A stretch of 64,000 nucleotides of DNA from Acanthosepion lycidas (taxonomy: Eukaryota > Mollusca > Cephalopoda > Sepiida > Sepiidae). The notes below the pieces were generated by a model. The model was not told where the DNA came from. It saw only the letters and a program-made list of their open reading frames with translations, and did not search any database. Positions 34,535-45,350 of this stretch are shown here, one piece after another. The stretch is taken from positions 23,778,765 to 23,842,764 of the forward strand of contig OZ010573.1 in assembly GCA_963932145.1 (NCBI GenBank). The letters are read 5' to 3'. A program made the translations under genes and the position numbers. Every line of letters begins with the position of its first letter. Within the stretch, counting starts at the first letter, position 1.

Positions 34535-34900
34535 AAGTTCTATCAACTTTATGAATTTTTGACTAGTCTTTCTTTTATAATAATTTCTGTTGTTTTATTT
34601 ACACTACTATTACTAGTAGTAATATTAACTTTAATTTTTATTAAATGAAACATTGTCAACCATTATTTATTTTTGATAGCATTTCTTTAATCTTAATTTC
34701 AGTTGATTTATTTACTTGTAGTAGTAATATTATCACAAATTTTTATTAGATAAAACATTGTGAACCATCATTAATTTTTGACCAGTATTTCTTTCATCTT
34801 AGTTCAAATTGCTTTATTTTCACTAGTATTATTAGTAGTAATATTATCTTAAATTTTTTATTAGATGAAGCATAGCCAGCCATTATTAATTTTTGTCTAT
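34535..34900. repeat. ~120-bp tandem repeat, three diverged copies
   Basis: Each unit carries 'tttctttcatctta', a (CTA/GTA)n core with 'tagtagtaatatta' and then 'aaacattgt.aaccattatt'. Units begin near 34,541, 34,666 and 34,783. Single diverged copies are near 29,957 and 35,350. Confidence 0.75.
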
Positions 34901-35040
34901 ATGTCTGAGATAAGGTATTATGTACGCTATTTACATTATTCGGACTATTGTCCTCATCTTTGTCACCATATTTATTACAACGTTTCGGCCATTGTACACT
35001 CCAGCCTTCTTCAGGTGGTTGGAATGTCGAACTGAACGTC
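34901..35040 (-). repeat. SINE family A, 3' half
   Basis: Inverted relative to the next feature. It covers 'gttcgacattccaaccacct' through the 'agtccgaataatgtaaata' tail. Its truncated 5' end meets the head of the plus-strand copy. Confidence 0.8.
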
Positions 35041-35347
35041 AAGGATACATGGCACAGTGGATAAAAGCGTTGGTTAGATCCAGTGACATGGACCCAAAGA
35101 GTGTGAGTTCAATACCTGATTAAAAAAGTGGAGAACTTACAGAGGGGAATTAACAGGAGATAACTGATAATTGACATCCATTAGAACATTGCATGTGGAA
35201 CTAGAACAGTCTACCCCAGTGAGCGAAATAATGGGTTCAATTCGACATTCCAACCACCTGAAGAAGGCCGGAGCATACAATGGACGAAACATTGTAATAT
35301 GGCGGCAAAGATGAGGACAATAGTCCGAATAATGTAAATAGTGTATT
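35041..35347 (+). repeat. SINE family A, full length
   Basis: Head 'cacagtggataaaagcgttg', B box 'gtgagttcaatacc', body 'gcatgtggaactagaacagt', then 'ccacctgaagaaggccgga' and a small hairpin with arms 'acaatg/cattgt', ending 'gtccgaataatgtaaatag'. Confidence 0.85.
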
Positions 35348-35739
35348 AATTCTTTTTACCAATATTTCTTTCATTTTAATTTTAGTTCCTGTTAGTAAAA
35401 AGTGCCAAACGGAAATAAAGAATCTGCTTTCAGCAACACTTGAACTGAGTCATCGCAATGAAAAGCAACTAAAATTCAGATAAAAGAAGAATGAGATAAA
35501 AAATTAATGACATTCTTTAGAACAATGTGGATCTAAGCAAACACTGTAAAACGATGATGACTATAAATCAATACATCCTCAAAAAAATAATCAATAAATA
35601 TTAAAGAATTGAATTTTCAAAAATGGAACAAAGTATTTTTGGAATTAATAAAAATATATGTATTGTCTTTAAAAATCCTTGAAAAGCGCCTGAGTAATTT
35701 AACTTACAGGGTTATTTTGCATTTCATCTCATTGTTTGT
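35348..35739. other. Unassigned AT-rich stretch
   Basis: Starts with a diverged copy of the 34,535 unit; otherwise nothing recognised. Confidence 0.45.
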
Positions 35740-36095
35740 TTAATGGCATGCCAACACCTCATGGGTCATTTAATGCCAAAATTCAATTTTCTTGGGAGCT
35801 TGAATAATGTTTTTTTTATACAAAAATCTATCACTGGTAATATTTTTTCTTCCAAAAATCTATTGCTGTTAATATTTTTTTTTACTATGAAAATGTACTT
35901 TTGTACTTTCAGTTTATTGGCTCCAGTTTGGTGATTCACTATTTGCCCATAGTTGGGACCTTAGTAGGTGCTACCACACAGGTTCAGGATGAACAACAGC
36001 AATTAAGAGGCGGTTTCACACTTCCCAAACCCTCCTTTTGCTGCCAGATGTAGTTTATTGTCATAACCAGGACAGTCATCTCATTGGAAACTAAA
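35740..36095. repeat. Dispersed repeat W, copy 1 (short form)
   Basis: Shares with 37,035-38,020 the segments 'gggtcatttaatgccaaa', two to three units of the 'atctat.gctg..aatatt' type, 'ttcactatttgcccatagtt' and 'aacagcaattaagaggcggt', then 'gtcataaccaggac'. Here the internal minisatellite is only about two units long. Confidence 0.7.
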
Positions 36096-36559
36096 AACTA
36101 CCCAAATTATTTTTACTAAATTGAGAGAAGTTTCAGACATTTTATCTTTCAGTGCAATTACAATTAAAATATTTTAGCTTATTCCCATCTCAGGTTGAAA
36201 CACTAATTCCCATACGATCACTGAAGTTAATTGCTATTTATTGTTATTAAATGAAACATGAACAAAAGCTCTCAATAATGAAAATAGATGTTTATTAAAC
36301 TAGATTTCTTTTGTTGAAATCCTCACAGTATTTATATCATACCCGGAAGTTAGGCCACTCTCGGTTACTCAAAACACTCCTACCGAACCTGGATTTCAGT
36401 GATCGTCACCTATTCAAAGGACTAGTCTAAAAAGAAAACACAAAACCATCAACAAAACCTTTTTCCGGTGGAAAATTATATCTGCAAACTTTATATAATA
36501 CACTTCCACATTGCCCTAACAACATATGCCTGAATTAATTTAATAATAATAATCACCAT
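36096..36559. other. Unassigned stretch between two copies of repeat W
   Basis: Nothing recognised. Confidence 0.4.
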
Positions 36560-36995
36560 TCAGGACCCGTGTCTCTGACCAGGACCTTCTGACATGAGAG
36601 CAACAACACTTCACCTGTTCAGCATGAGGACTACAAGTGGATGTGCTCCCACTCCCCCCGCCACCAACAGCAGCAATAGTCGTAGCCACTACAGTCGTCA
36701 TCTACACCAGCAGTAACAGCCGAAGCCGTTGTTTTCGCAGCCACCACAGTTGTCATCTACAGCAGCAGCAGACATAGCCATCGTCGTTCCACCTTTGTCC
36801 TCATCATCACCATGGACCCATGACTGACCAGGCTCCGCTTTCGTACTCTGCATAACCAGCAGACCTACAAGCTGCCAGCAAATCTGCTTTCGTCCATTCA
36901 GCCAGATTACAAGACCAGAAGCCTGCCTGATCCAGAGACGACTTTTACCTCATCTCCAACAACACTCAGGATTTGTATTCATTGTCCTGCCGAAA
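36560..36995. other. GC-elevated island with CAG/CCA triplets
   Basis: Clearly richer in G+C than its surroundings, with 'ccaccaacagcagcaatagt' and 'ctacagcagcagcagacata', then an 'aataaa' near 36,988. No long open frame in any direction. It could be an exon-like UTR, a terminal part of a retroelement, or a decayed gene. No splice sites or homology support a gene call. Confidence 0.4.
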
Positions 36996-37034
36996 TAAAA
37001 TTTGGCATATAACTTAACCTTTGGTTTGTTTGGG

Positions 37035-38020
37035 TTTTATAGCATATCAACCACTGTGGGTTATTTAATGCCAAATCCAGTTTATATGAATTTTAAATGC
37101 CTATTTTGTATGGAATAAAAAATGTATAGCTGGCAACATTATTGTTTAAAAAAAAACGTATAGCTGGCAACATTATTCCTTTACAAAAAAAAACGTATAG
37201 CTGGCAACATTACATTTTTTACAAAAAAACGTATAGCTGGCAACACTACTCTTTTACAAAAAAACGTATAGCTGGCAAAATTACTTTTTTACAAAAAAAC
37301 GTATAGCTGGCAACATTACTTTTTTTACAAAAAAACGTATAGCTGGCAACATTACATTTTTACAAAAAAACGTATAGCTGGCAACATTACATTTTTACAA
37401 AAAAACGTATAGCTGGCAACATTACATTTTTACAAAAAAACGTATAGCTGGCAACATTACTTTTTTACAAAAAAACGTATAGCTGGCAACATTACTTTTT
37501 TTACAAAAAAACGTATAGTTGACAACATTACTTTTTTTACAAAAAAACGTATAGCTGGCAGCACTACTCTTTTACAAAAAAACGTATAGCTGACAACATT
37601 ACTTTTTTACAAAAAAACTTAGAGCTGGCAACATTATTGTTTCAAAAACTTAGAGCTGGCAACATTATTTTTCTGAAAACATTATCTGAGACCTTGCTGT
37701 TGGATGCAGTTTATCGCCGTACCCAGGACGTGGATGTAATTTATCATCAATACCCAGGACACGGATGTAGTTTACCGTCATACCCAGGACACGGATGTAG
37801 TTTACTGTCATACCCAGGACATGAGTAAAACTTGGAAAACTAGGAGTTCACTATTTGCCCATAGCTGGGACCCTAACAGGTGTTACCACCCCGGGTCAAG
37901 GTGGACCTGGGAACACCAGCAATTAAGAGGTGGTTCCACGCTCCTCAAAACCTCCAGATCAGAGGCCTTGCTGTTGGATGCAATTTAACGTCATACCCAG
38001 GACGCCTCATTGGGGGGGGG
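37035..38020. repeat. Dispersed repeat W, copy 2, with expanded minisatellites
   Basis: Same framework as 35,740-36,095, but 37,105-37,660 holds about 16 units of a ~36-bp repeat ('aaaaaacgtatagctggcaa' plus 'cattacttttttac'). A second array (37,715-37,835) has about four 30-bp units containing 'acccaggacacggatgtagt'. The 63-codon frame at 37,637-37,828 is the second array translated. Confidence 0.85.
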
Positions 38021-38139
38021 GGTCTTACCCCTCTACAGAGGTGCAGTCGGCGTATTCTAAAGCCCCAGCCGACAGGGCCACCTTTGGTTTCTGTCATTCT
38101 TGTCTTGTGTTGTAAGTCACATTTTTTCCATACATTTTA

Positions 38140-38422
38140 CTAGCAGAGTTAACGTACTTGTTGGCCCGCAACATTTAGTATTGCTGAAGTTATCACCTAC
38201 ATTTTTGTCCAGGTTTACAAACTCGACATTTCATTCAATTTCGCAAACCAACTGATGAAATTTGAATAAGCTGATTTGTCTGAAAAAATACTTTACAAAA
38301 ACCCTATCCTACCTGTTTGCACTTCTCCCAAAAATGTGGTTTCGATCAGTCAATTTACTGATATTTTAGAGAGTGTGACAGACAGAGATTAACAGAAGTC
38401 ACAGAATTCTATATATATAGAT
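38140..38422 (+). repeat. Transposon tail ending TATATATATAGAT
   Basis: 'gtgtgacagacagagatta' and the end 'ctatatatatagattg' resemble 31,380-31,430. The body upstream is not recognised. Confidence 0.45.
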
Positions 38423-38449
38423 TGTTTCTGAATTTCCGGGATGAAAAGT

Positions 38450-38650
38450 TATCATTATTTACATGTTAACCCTATTGTCCTCATCTTCGATATTGTTATC
38501 ATGGCATTTCAATCATTGTGCCTTTTGGCCTTCATCTTGCACTTGTCAATTCATGAAGCCTTCAGGTAATTTAAAACTGAACCATTTATTTAATTTCTGG
38601 GAGCAGATATCTCCTTGGGTTCTTATTTAGTATGGCTCAGTTATGGCTCA
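38450..38650 (-). repeat. SINE family A, partial
   Basis: 'gtcctcatcttcgatattgt', 'atttcaatcattgtgccttt' and 'gaagccttcaggtaattt' match family A in minus orientation. It shows a small internal duplication around 'ttggccttcatcttg/gaagccttcagg'. Confidence 0.65.
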
Positions 38651-39066
38651 CCCCATTTCTACTGAGTCCAAATACACACTGCTTAGTTCAAGGATTTAAC
38701 TCCCATTTACTATATCACCAAAATACTAAATCAATGCTTTAATTCACTAATCTATTGACCAAACATCTACCTAGGCTTTTGCTTACCATATTTAGTGGTA
38801 TCTGAGGCCCACAAGCATAAAAAGTCAAATCCATTTCAGTAGGAAGCAATGACAAAAATAAATTGTTAGATTCTACTGTCAATTTAACAGGAATTTAATT
38901 CAAGTTCATAATTTGGTTCAGTTAAGTTTCATAAATTACAAATTACCAAAATTATTTTTTACATTATTGGTATCTATCCCTTATCTTTGTTGTTAATATT
39001 ACATTGATAAAAAAAAAAGAACAAAGATTAAAATGTAAGTCTGAATGTAAATAATTTAAATAATGA
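38651..39066. other. Unassigned AT-rich stretch
   Basis: Nothing recognised. Confidence 0.4.
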
Positions 39067-39686
39067 TACCATAATTCCCCATGTATAATATGCTTTTTCC
39101 AAAAAAATAATAAGCAAAATCAGGGATGCATATTATGCACAACTACAAAAAAAATCTTTAAAAAATTGCTGTAAAATAAAATAAGAATTATCCTAAAATT
39201 AAATTAGAATAATATTATTCTATGTTTATGATGTAATGGAATAACCCACACCCCCATGAATGGTTACATTATAGGTAGCATGTACTTATAAAGTCAACCG
39301 TCTACAAGAGAGATGACGAGTGAGCGAGACGACGCAAACACATTTGACCTTCCAATTAGTGGCAGTCACTACTAGATTGACCTGTGTGTATAACTGTACC
39401 GTATTTCATATTGTACTTGTTGTGTACAATAAACCTTTTTTCTAGTATCCACCTGGTGTTATGTGTTTATTCCCTTAGCACGAAATATAACAGTTTAAAA
39501 CCATTTTTAAAATAAGAGTAGGAAATGCTGGCCATAATGAAATTAGAGAGGTACAATATATAGGGTTTGATTACGAAACAACGGGTGGGTATTATGCATG
39601 AGTAGAAGAATTTTCCCACACTTTCAGCACAATTTTAGGGGTGCACAAAATGGATGAAGGCGTATTATACATGGGGAATTACGGTA
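39067..39686. mobile_element. TIR element, TA target site, split by a solo LTR
   Basis: The left end 'taccataattccccatgta' plus 'taatatgc' is inverted at the right end as 'gcgtattatacatggggaat' and 'tacggta', with TA at both borders. Without the nested insertion it is about 350 bp and non-coding. The terminal sequence and TA duplication suggest a Tc1/mariner or pogo-group MITE. Confidence 0.8.
39229..39492 (+). mobile_element. Solo LTR nested in the TIR element (fossil)
   Basis: A 264-bp block starting TGATGTAATGG and ending AAATATAACA, with a perfect 5-bp direct repeat GTTTA at 39,224-39,228 and 39,493-39,497. It carries a TATA-like 'acttataaag' near 39,288 and 'aataaa' near 39,429, the order expected for an LTR with U3, R and U5. 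No internal region or second LTR is present. The family (Gypsy or Bel) cannot be decided. Confidence 0.8.
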
Positions 39687-39689
39687 ATT

Positions 39690-39995
39690 CTTCATTCCAG
39701 AAATTCAGACAGAAGGCATTCACATAACAACAATGACAGTGAGGATATTAGCCTGAATGTAAATAATTCAAATAATGATAACACCTCAATCCCAGAAATT
39801 CAGACAGAAAGCAAAGATAATTACAATAAAGATGAAGATATTAGTTTCAATGTAAATAATTTAAATAATAATAACTCTTCATTCCAAAATATTCAGACAG
39901 AAGGTGATCAGATGATAATAACAACAAAGATGAAGATATTAGTTTCAATGTAAATAATTTAAATAATGATAACACCTTATCACAGAAATTCTAAT
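39690..39995. repeat. Tandem array of ~120-bp units resembling a SINE tail
   Basis: Three diverged units containing 'gatgaagatattagtttcaa', 'tgtaaataatttaaataatg' and 'attcagacagaa'. The wording parallels the family A tail at 45,270-45,350 ('agtctgaataatataaataa', 'cagaaatatagacag'). Confidence 0.7.
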
Positions 39996-40045
39996 ATTTG
40001 GAGGGAAAAATGTGTTTTGTATGGTCTTGGAGTTTTGTGTGTATA

Positions 40046-40903
40046 TACAGTGTGCGATGGGTAAATTGTCACCATCTTATATTTTTAATTTTGCACATGA
40101 GCATTGTTTGTTTTTGATTTTGTCAACTACACAGTATAGTAGGATCAGTTCGGCACCATCTGTGAGTAAAAGAGCACCATGATGCAGAAATTTGGAAACG
40201 GCATACTTAGCATTTGCACTGGAAGCACCAATATGAACATTTCAGAGTGCTTGTAGGTCAATCTGAGGACAGTTGAGAGGATTCAAAAAGAGTTGGATTA
40301 TGTATTCAGTCAACATCATGGTGTTTGGCGTGATCACTAATAATGGCAGCATTGTACCTCAATTGATCTTCCTACAGGGCCTCAGATTCAATATGGAAGC
40401 CTACATCAAGTGCCTTGAAGAGGTAGTACTGATCTGGGTCAAGAGGGTGGCTGCTGAAAGACCCAATGTCTAGCAACATGACTCTGCACCATGCCACACA
40501 AGCAGGAGAACCCAGTCATAGTTGTCAGATAGTTTCTGCGACCACATCACCACTTATATCTGGCCACCTAACTCCACAGACTGCAACCCTCTTGATTATG
40601 TGTGGGGTGCAGTTGAGGGAGAGACCAACAAAACTCTTTGTAATACCAAAGATGAACTGAAGGCAAGGATTATGGCAGTATTCACCAACTTAAACAAGGA
40701 TACCACCCAAAAGATTTGCTGAAAATTCTGGAGTCATCTGGAGATTGGTTGAAGCCAATGGTGATTTTATTGAAAAAAATTTATTCTTTAGTATTTCAAG
40801 ATATTTTTGTGTTATTTTGGTAAATATAACTGTTAAAATTAAATGTCTGAGTTATTTTCATTTTTGCATAATATAGATGACAATTTATCCATTGCATTCT
40901 GTA
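40046..40903 (+). mobile_element. Mariner-like DD37D element, internally deleted, copy 1
   Basis: The 25-bp end 'tacagtgtgcgatgggtaaa' returns inverted as 'tacagaatgcaatggataaa'; TA borders. The plus strand keeps the N-terminal helix-turn-helix ('NMNISECL', 'NLRTVERIQKELD'), then jumps directly to 'IMVFGVITNNGSIVPQ', 'RFNMEAYIKCLEEVVLIWVK', 'HDSAPCHTSRRTQ' and 'STDCNPLDYVWGAVE'. The spacing from the second catalytic Asp (DSAPCH) to the third (PLDY) is 37 residues. The middle region with the first Asp is absent. Stops are present, so it is non-autonomous. Confidence 0.85.
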
Positions 40904-41689
40904 CATATGTTCTGAGGATAGATTTTTATTTTTTACCTGTTTTGAGCATTCTAACTTATTATGTTTTGTCTTGACAGCCAGGAAGAAGAATAGCTGAAAA
41001 GCATCGGAACATATTTGAGAAATGAGTGCAATGAGGTTTGCCTTCAATAAAAAGAAGAAATTAAGAAGAGGAAGGAGAAAAAAAAAACAAGTTAGGAGAG
41101 AGGAGAGTAAAAGGTTTCTGTCATTATTGAGTTTGTCTTGTTCTCTCTGGGACATTGTGTCAAAGTGTTATAGCAGTAAAGATTATGCTGTCATCAGCCA
41201 GAGTTCAAATTCAGATAGGACCAGATTTCAAATCTTGTCTGTGTTTGCCACTTCTTCCAATTCATTCTGGTGTGTTTATTTATTTATTTTTTTGCAATAA
41301 GTTATAGAAATGCTTCTTGAAAGGTTTGAAACATTCAGTTTTTCTTTAATCAACTCAACTGCCACTTTATACAAGGTTAAGCAATTTGCCCATCACATTG
41401 TCGAGGGTTTGAACACATCAATAAGAAAAGGGGAAAAAAAAATCTTGTTTCTCCTCTGAAATTTTGTCATCATGCCAGTTCAGTTGAGGTCATCTGCTTC
41501 TTCCTAATAGGATTGCGTCTTCTGCTTGAAGGAACCATTTCCTAAATATGATTTTTAGCCAATTTCTTTGAAAAACATGGAAATTGGAAGGAGAATGATA
41601 AGGGAGAATCAGCTTGATATAACTGTAGTTGATGGGTCAACATCTCCAAGACTGAGAGATTTAGATTGAACAAGAATGCATTCAAAGAT
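40904..41689. other. Unassigned stretch
   Basis: Overlapping frames at 40,796-41,300 have no recognised domain; Lys/Arg-rich plus-strand peptides reflect purine runs. Confidence 0.45.
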
Positions 41690-42284
41690 AACAGAATACA
41701 AAGACAGAAGAGAAGAAGAGAGATAGGATGAAAAGAAGAAAAGTTCAGAATAAAAGACAGAAGGAAATATTTTTATATGAGAAAGAAAGAAGTAAAATTA
41801 AAAAAGAAAAATGTAAAAGGTTAACGTGAAAGAAACAATAACAAATGAAAAACTGTATCTTATAACAGACTGATTGCTATATAATGGTCATGAAAGAAAA
41901 ATAATTTTTTAACCTTTTTAATTGAATTTTCAGCAATATTCAAAACTAATTGTGATAAAACAATCAAGAGTAATTTCGCTTGCTTTATAATTATCTCCCT
42001 TTGAAGAACTCTTTCATTTGTAGAGGACTATAAATAGTCACTATGCTGGTATCAATTATTCTAAGCAGAATAAAACTTTCTTAAGCCTACTCTTGCTCTC
42101 TTTGTTATTACATTTATTTAGTTTTTATTTTATTCTTATGTGAAGAAAAAATTTAATGATTATAAATCATTGACTAAATGTGATTGAATTAAGCAAAATG
42201 TTGATTGATTTGTTTTTTAAAAGCATGTGAGAGATGAGAAAGTTCTACAGTAATCAGGAATTACAAGGAAAACTGTTGATAATA

Positions 42285-42700
42285 ATCAGAAAAAAAAAAC
42301 AGTTGAAAGTTTTAGGATACATAATAAGAGCATTTACAGGATATTATTTAAGACAACAAAAGCAGAGGTAAGCATTGAAAAAAAATATTTAATACATTTA
42401 TGCAAATGAACATAGGATCCAGTACCACAAAGAGAAAAAGGTGCCATAAAAAGATAATATTACTGAGAGCAACAAAAGACAGAAAGCTGTGGAGAGCCAT
42501 AATCGACCACAACTTCACAGAACAAGTCACATAGAATAGTTACTTAACAAGTTTGAGCAAATGGATGGAGGAACAACACACACAAATAGAAAAAGTTATC
42601 ATAAAAGAGAAAATATTACTGAGAGCAACAAAAGACAGGAAGCTGTGGTGAGCCATGATCGATCACATTCTGAAAGAATATGGCACAGTAAAGATTCATT
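42285..42700 (+). mobile_element. RTE LINE 3' remnants with internal duplication
   Basis: 'acaaaagacagaaagctgtg' and 'gagagccataatcgaccaca' at 42,470-42,510 recur as 'acaaaagacaggaagctgtg' at 42,630. These are equivalent to 'ATKDRKLWRAMI' in the RTE tail. 'aacaagtttgagcaaatgga' matches 'TSLSKWM'. Two RTE ends are thus partly superimposed. Confidence 0.65.
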
Positions 42701-43149
42701 TGATATTTATCTTTACAGAGTATAGGTACTGAAAGTGGATTGATTAGTCTGTTGTCCTGATTTGAGCAGTCTTTACATAACCAGTTTCCTTGTAGATAAG
42801 CACCCTTCAGTATGTCAAGTAAAATATTGATAATGACTCATCTCAGTCACTATCTGCTCCTGTATTAGTTGATTTTTGTTACCTGTTATGAGACAGAGGA
42901 ATGCATTTTGTAATCAACATGCTCAGAGGAGATATAAAGAGAGAGAAAAATATAAGGACCATGAGGATGGAGAGAAAGAAGAAAATAGAGAGAGAAAGAG
43001 AGGAGGGTTATTGAGTGTAAGTATAAAAATTAACAAATAGAGGAGGGAATTAAAAAGAAAGATGTGAAGCCAAGTGAAGCATGAAATGAGCAAAAAAGAG
43101 GAAGAAACATAAGGACATATGAGAGGGTAACAAGACAGGGAAAAAAGAG

Positions 43150-44695
43150 AGGAATAAAAACAGAAAATGAAAATGAACTAAATAAAGAAAAAAGAGAGAA
43201 GTGGGAGGGTAAGAGACATGAATAAAAGAAAGAAAAATTAAATAAAGAAAGAAGAGAGAAGTGGGAGGGTAAGAGACATGAAGAAAAGAAAGAAAAATTA
43301 AATAAAGAAAGAAGAGAGAAGTGGGAGGGTAAGAGACATGAAGAAAAGAAAGAAAAATTAAATAAAGAAAGAAGAGAGAAGTGGGAGGGTAAGAGACATG
43401 AAGAAAAGAGAAAAATTAAATAAAGAAAGAAGAGAGAAGTGGGAGGGTAAGAGACATGAAGAAAAGAAAGAAAAATTAAATAAAGAAAGAAGAGAGAAGT
43501 GGGAGGGTAAGAGACATGAAGAAAAGAAAGAAAAATTAAATAAAGAAAGAAGAGAGAAGTGGGAGGGTAAGAGACATGAAGAAAAGAAAGAAAAATTAAA
43601 TAAAGAAAGAAGAGAGAAGTGGGAGGGTAAGAGACATGAAGAAAAGAAAGATAAATTAAATAAAGAAAAAAGAGAGAAGTGGGAGGGTAAGAGACATGAA
43701 GAAAAGAAAGATAAATTAAATAAAGAAAGAAGAGAGAAGTGGGAGGGTAAGAGACATGAAGAAAAGAAAGAAAAATTAAATAAAGAAAGAAGAGAGAAGT
43801 GGGAGGGTAAGAGACATGAAGAAAAGAAAGAAAAATTAAATAAAGAAAGAAGAGAGAAGTGGGAGGGTAAGAGACATGAAGAAAAGAAAGATAAATTAAA
43901 TAAAGAAAAAAGAGAGAAGTGGGAGGGTAAGAGACATGAAGAAAAGAAAGATAAATTAAATAAAGAAAGAAGAGAGAAGTGGGAGGGTAAGAGACATGAA
44001 GAAAAGAAAGAAAAATTAAATAAAGAAAGAAGAGAGAAGTGGGAGGGTAAGAGACATGAAGAAAAGAAAGATAAATTAAATAAAGAAAAAAGAGAGAAGT
44101 GGGAGGGTAAGAGACATGAAGAAAAGAAAGATAAATTAAATAAAGAAAGAAGAGAGAAGTGGGAGGGTAAGAGACATGAAGAAAAGAAAGAAAAATTAAA
44201 TAAAGAAAGAAGAGAGAAGTGGGAGGGTAAGAGACATGAAGAAAAGAAAGAAAAATTAAATAAAGAAAGAAGAGAGAAGTGGGAGGGTAAGAGACATGAA
44301 GAAAAGAAAGATAAATTAAATAAAGAAAAAAGAGAGAAGTGGGAGGGTAAGAGACATGAAGAAAAGAAAGATAAATTAAATAAAGAAAGAAGAGAGAAGT
44401 GGGAGGGTAAGAGACATGAAGAAAAGAAAGAAAAATTAAATAAAGAAAGAAGAGAGAAGTGGGAGGGTAAGAGACATGAAGAAAAGAAAGAAAAATTAAA
44501 TAAAGAAAAAAGAGAGAAGTGGGAGGGTAAGAGACATGAAGAAAAGAAAGAAAAATTAAATAAAGAAAGAAGAGAGAAGTGGGAGGGTAAGAGACATGAA
44601 GAAAAGAAAGATAAATTAAATAAAGAAAAAAGAGAGAAGTGGGAGGGTAAGAGACATGAAGAAAAGAAAGAAAAATTAAATAAAGAAAGAAGAGA
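43150..44695. repeat. 60-bp minisatellite, ~25 copies, higher-order organisation, open on both strands
   Basis: Unit starts 'aaagaaaaattaaataaaga' and contains 'gtgggagggtaagagacatg'. The plus strand is open for 452 codons (20-residue unit KEKLNKERREKWEGKRHEEK) and the minus strand for 492 codons (Phe/Ser/Leu unit, SFFSSCLLPSHFSLLSLFNF). Two sites vary (GAA/GAT and AGA/AAA), giving unit types A, B, C in the order A-A-B-C repeated with one shortened A-B-C. The plus product would be a charged helix, the minus product hydrophobic. No promoter or splice signals are evident, and length divisible by three with no stop in six-base words explains the frames. Confidence 0.9.
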
Positions 44696-45067
44696 ACAAA
44701 AAAGAGAAAGAAAGACTAGGATAAATGAAAAGGCAAGAAGACCAGTGAAAGAATGAAAGATGATGAAATGTTGATTAAATAAACAGAAAAACAAAAAGAG
44801 AAAGAAAGACTTAGACGTGACAGGGTAAGAAGCCATGATAGAAAGAAAGAAAAAAGAAGGAATTTAAGCACAGTTAGGTCTCTTCATTTTACTGTTGAAA
44901 TTGGTAGTGTAACCATAGGTTCTATGCTAACAGATTTTTCTCTCACACTTCTCACTTATGCAGCTCTCTTCCAGCTTCTTGCTTTCCTGTCAACTACAAT
45001 CTTCAAAAATTGAAATGCAATTTTCATTTATCATCTTTTGTCTTCCTGAATCCTGTTCCTTTATTGA

Positions 45068-45160
45068 CCTTTCTCTTCAATAAGGTTTTCTCAGATTCTT
45101 TCAGTAACCCCTTGCATCTTAGTGGCTTTATTGTCTTAATTGGGGAGGTGGTGAAATGAT
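45068..45160 (-). repeat. Dispersed repeat R, minus strand
   Basis: 'cccttgcatcttagtggctt' and 'aattggggaggtggtgaaat' are the inverse of the repeat R core at 31,896. Confidence 0.5.
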
Positions 45161-45255
45161 GAAAGAAAGAAAGAGGAACTAAATAAAATAAGAATAAAAC
45201 AAAAAAGACGAACAAAGTGTAGGTGAAGTGAGAAGGTAAAACAAAGAAAAGAAAG

Positions 45256-45350
45256 ATGAAACATTGTGAATATGGCAATAAAGATGATCACAACAGTCTG
45301 AATAATATAAATAATTACCATAACTTATCTCAGAAATATAGACAGATAAT
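45256..45350 (+). repeat. SINE family A, 3' tail fragment
   Basis: 'aaacattgtgaatatggcaa' then 'agatgatcacaacagtctga' and 'ataatataaataattacc' match the final third of family A. Confidence 0.7.

Noticed and set aside
35256-35300. Hammerhead ribozyme in SINE family A ('ctgaagaaggcc...gacgaaac')
   Set aside because: Core-like words are present, but the segment between them does not form stem II and the GAAA lies inside a separate small hairpin.
43358-44836. 492- and 452-residue repeat proteins on opposite strands
   Set aside because: The frames persist only because the 60-bp unit is divisible by three and stop-free. Outside the array they end at once, and there are no flanking exons or promoter.
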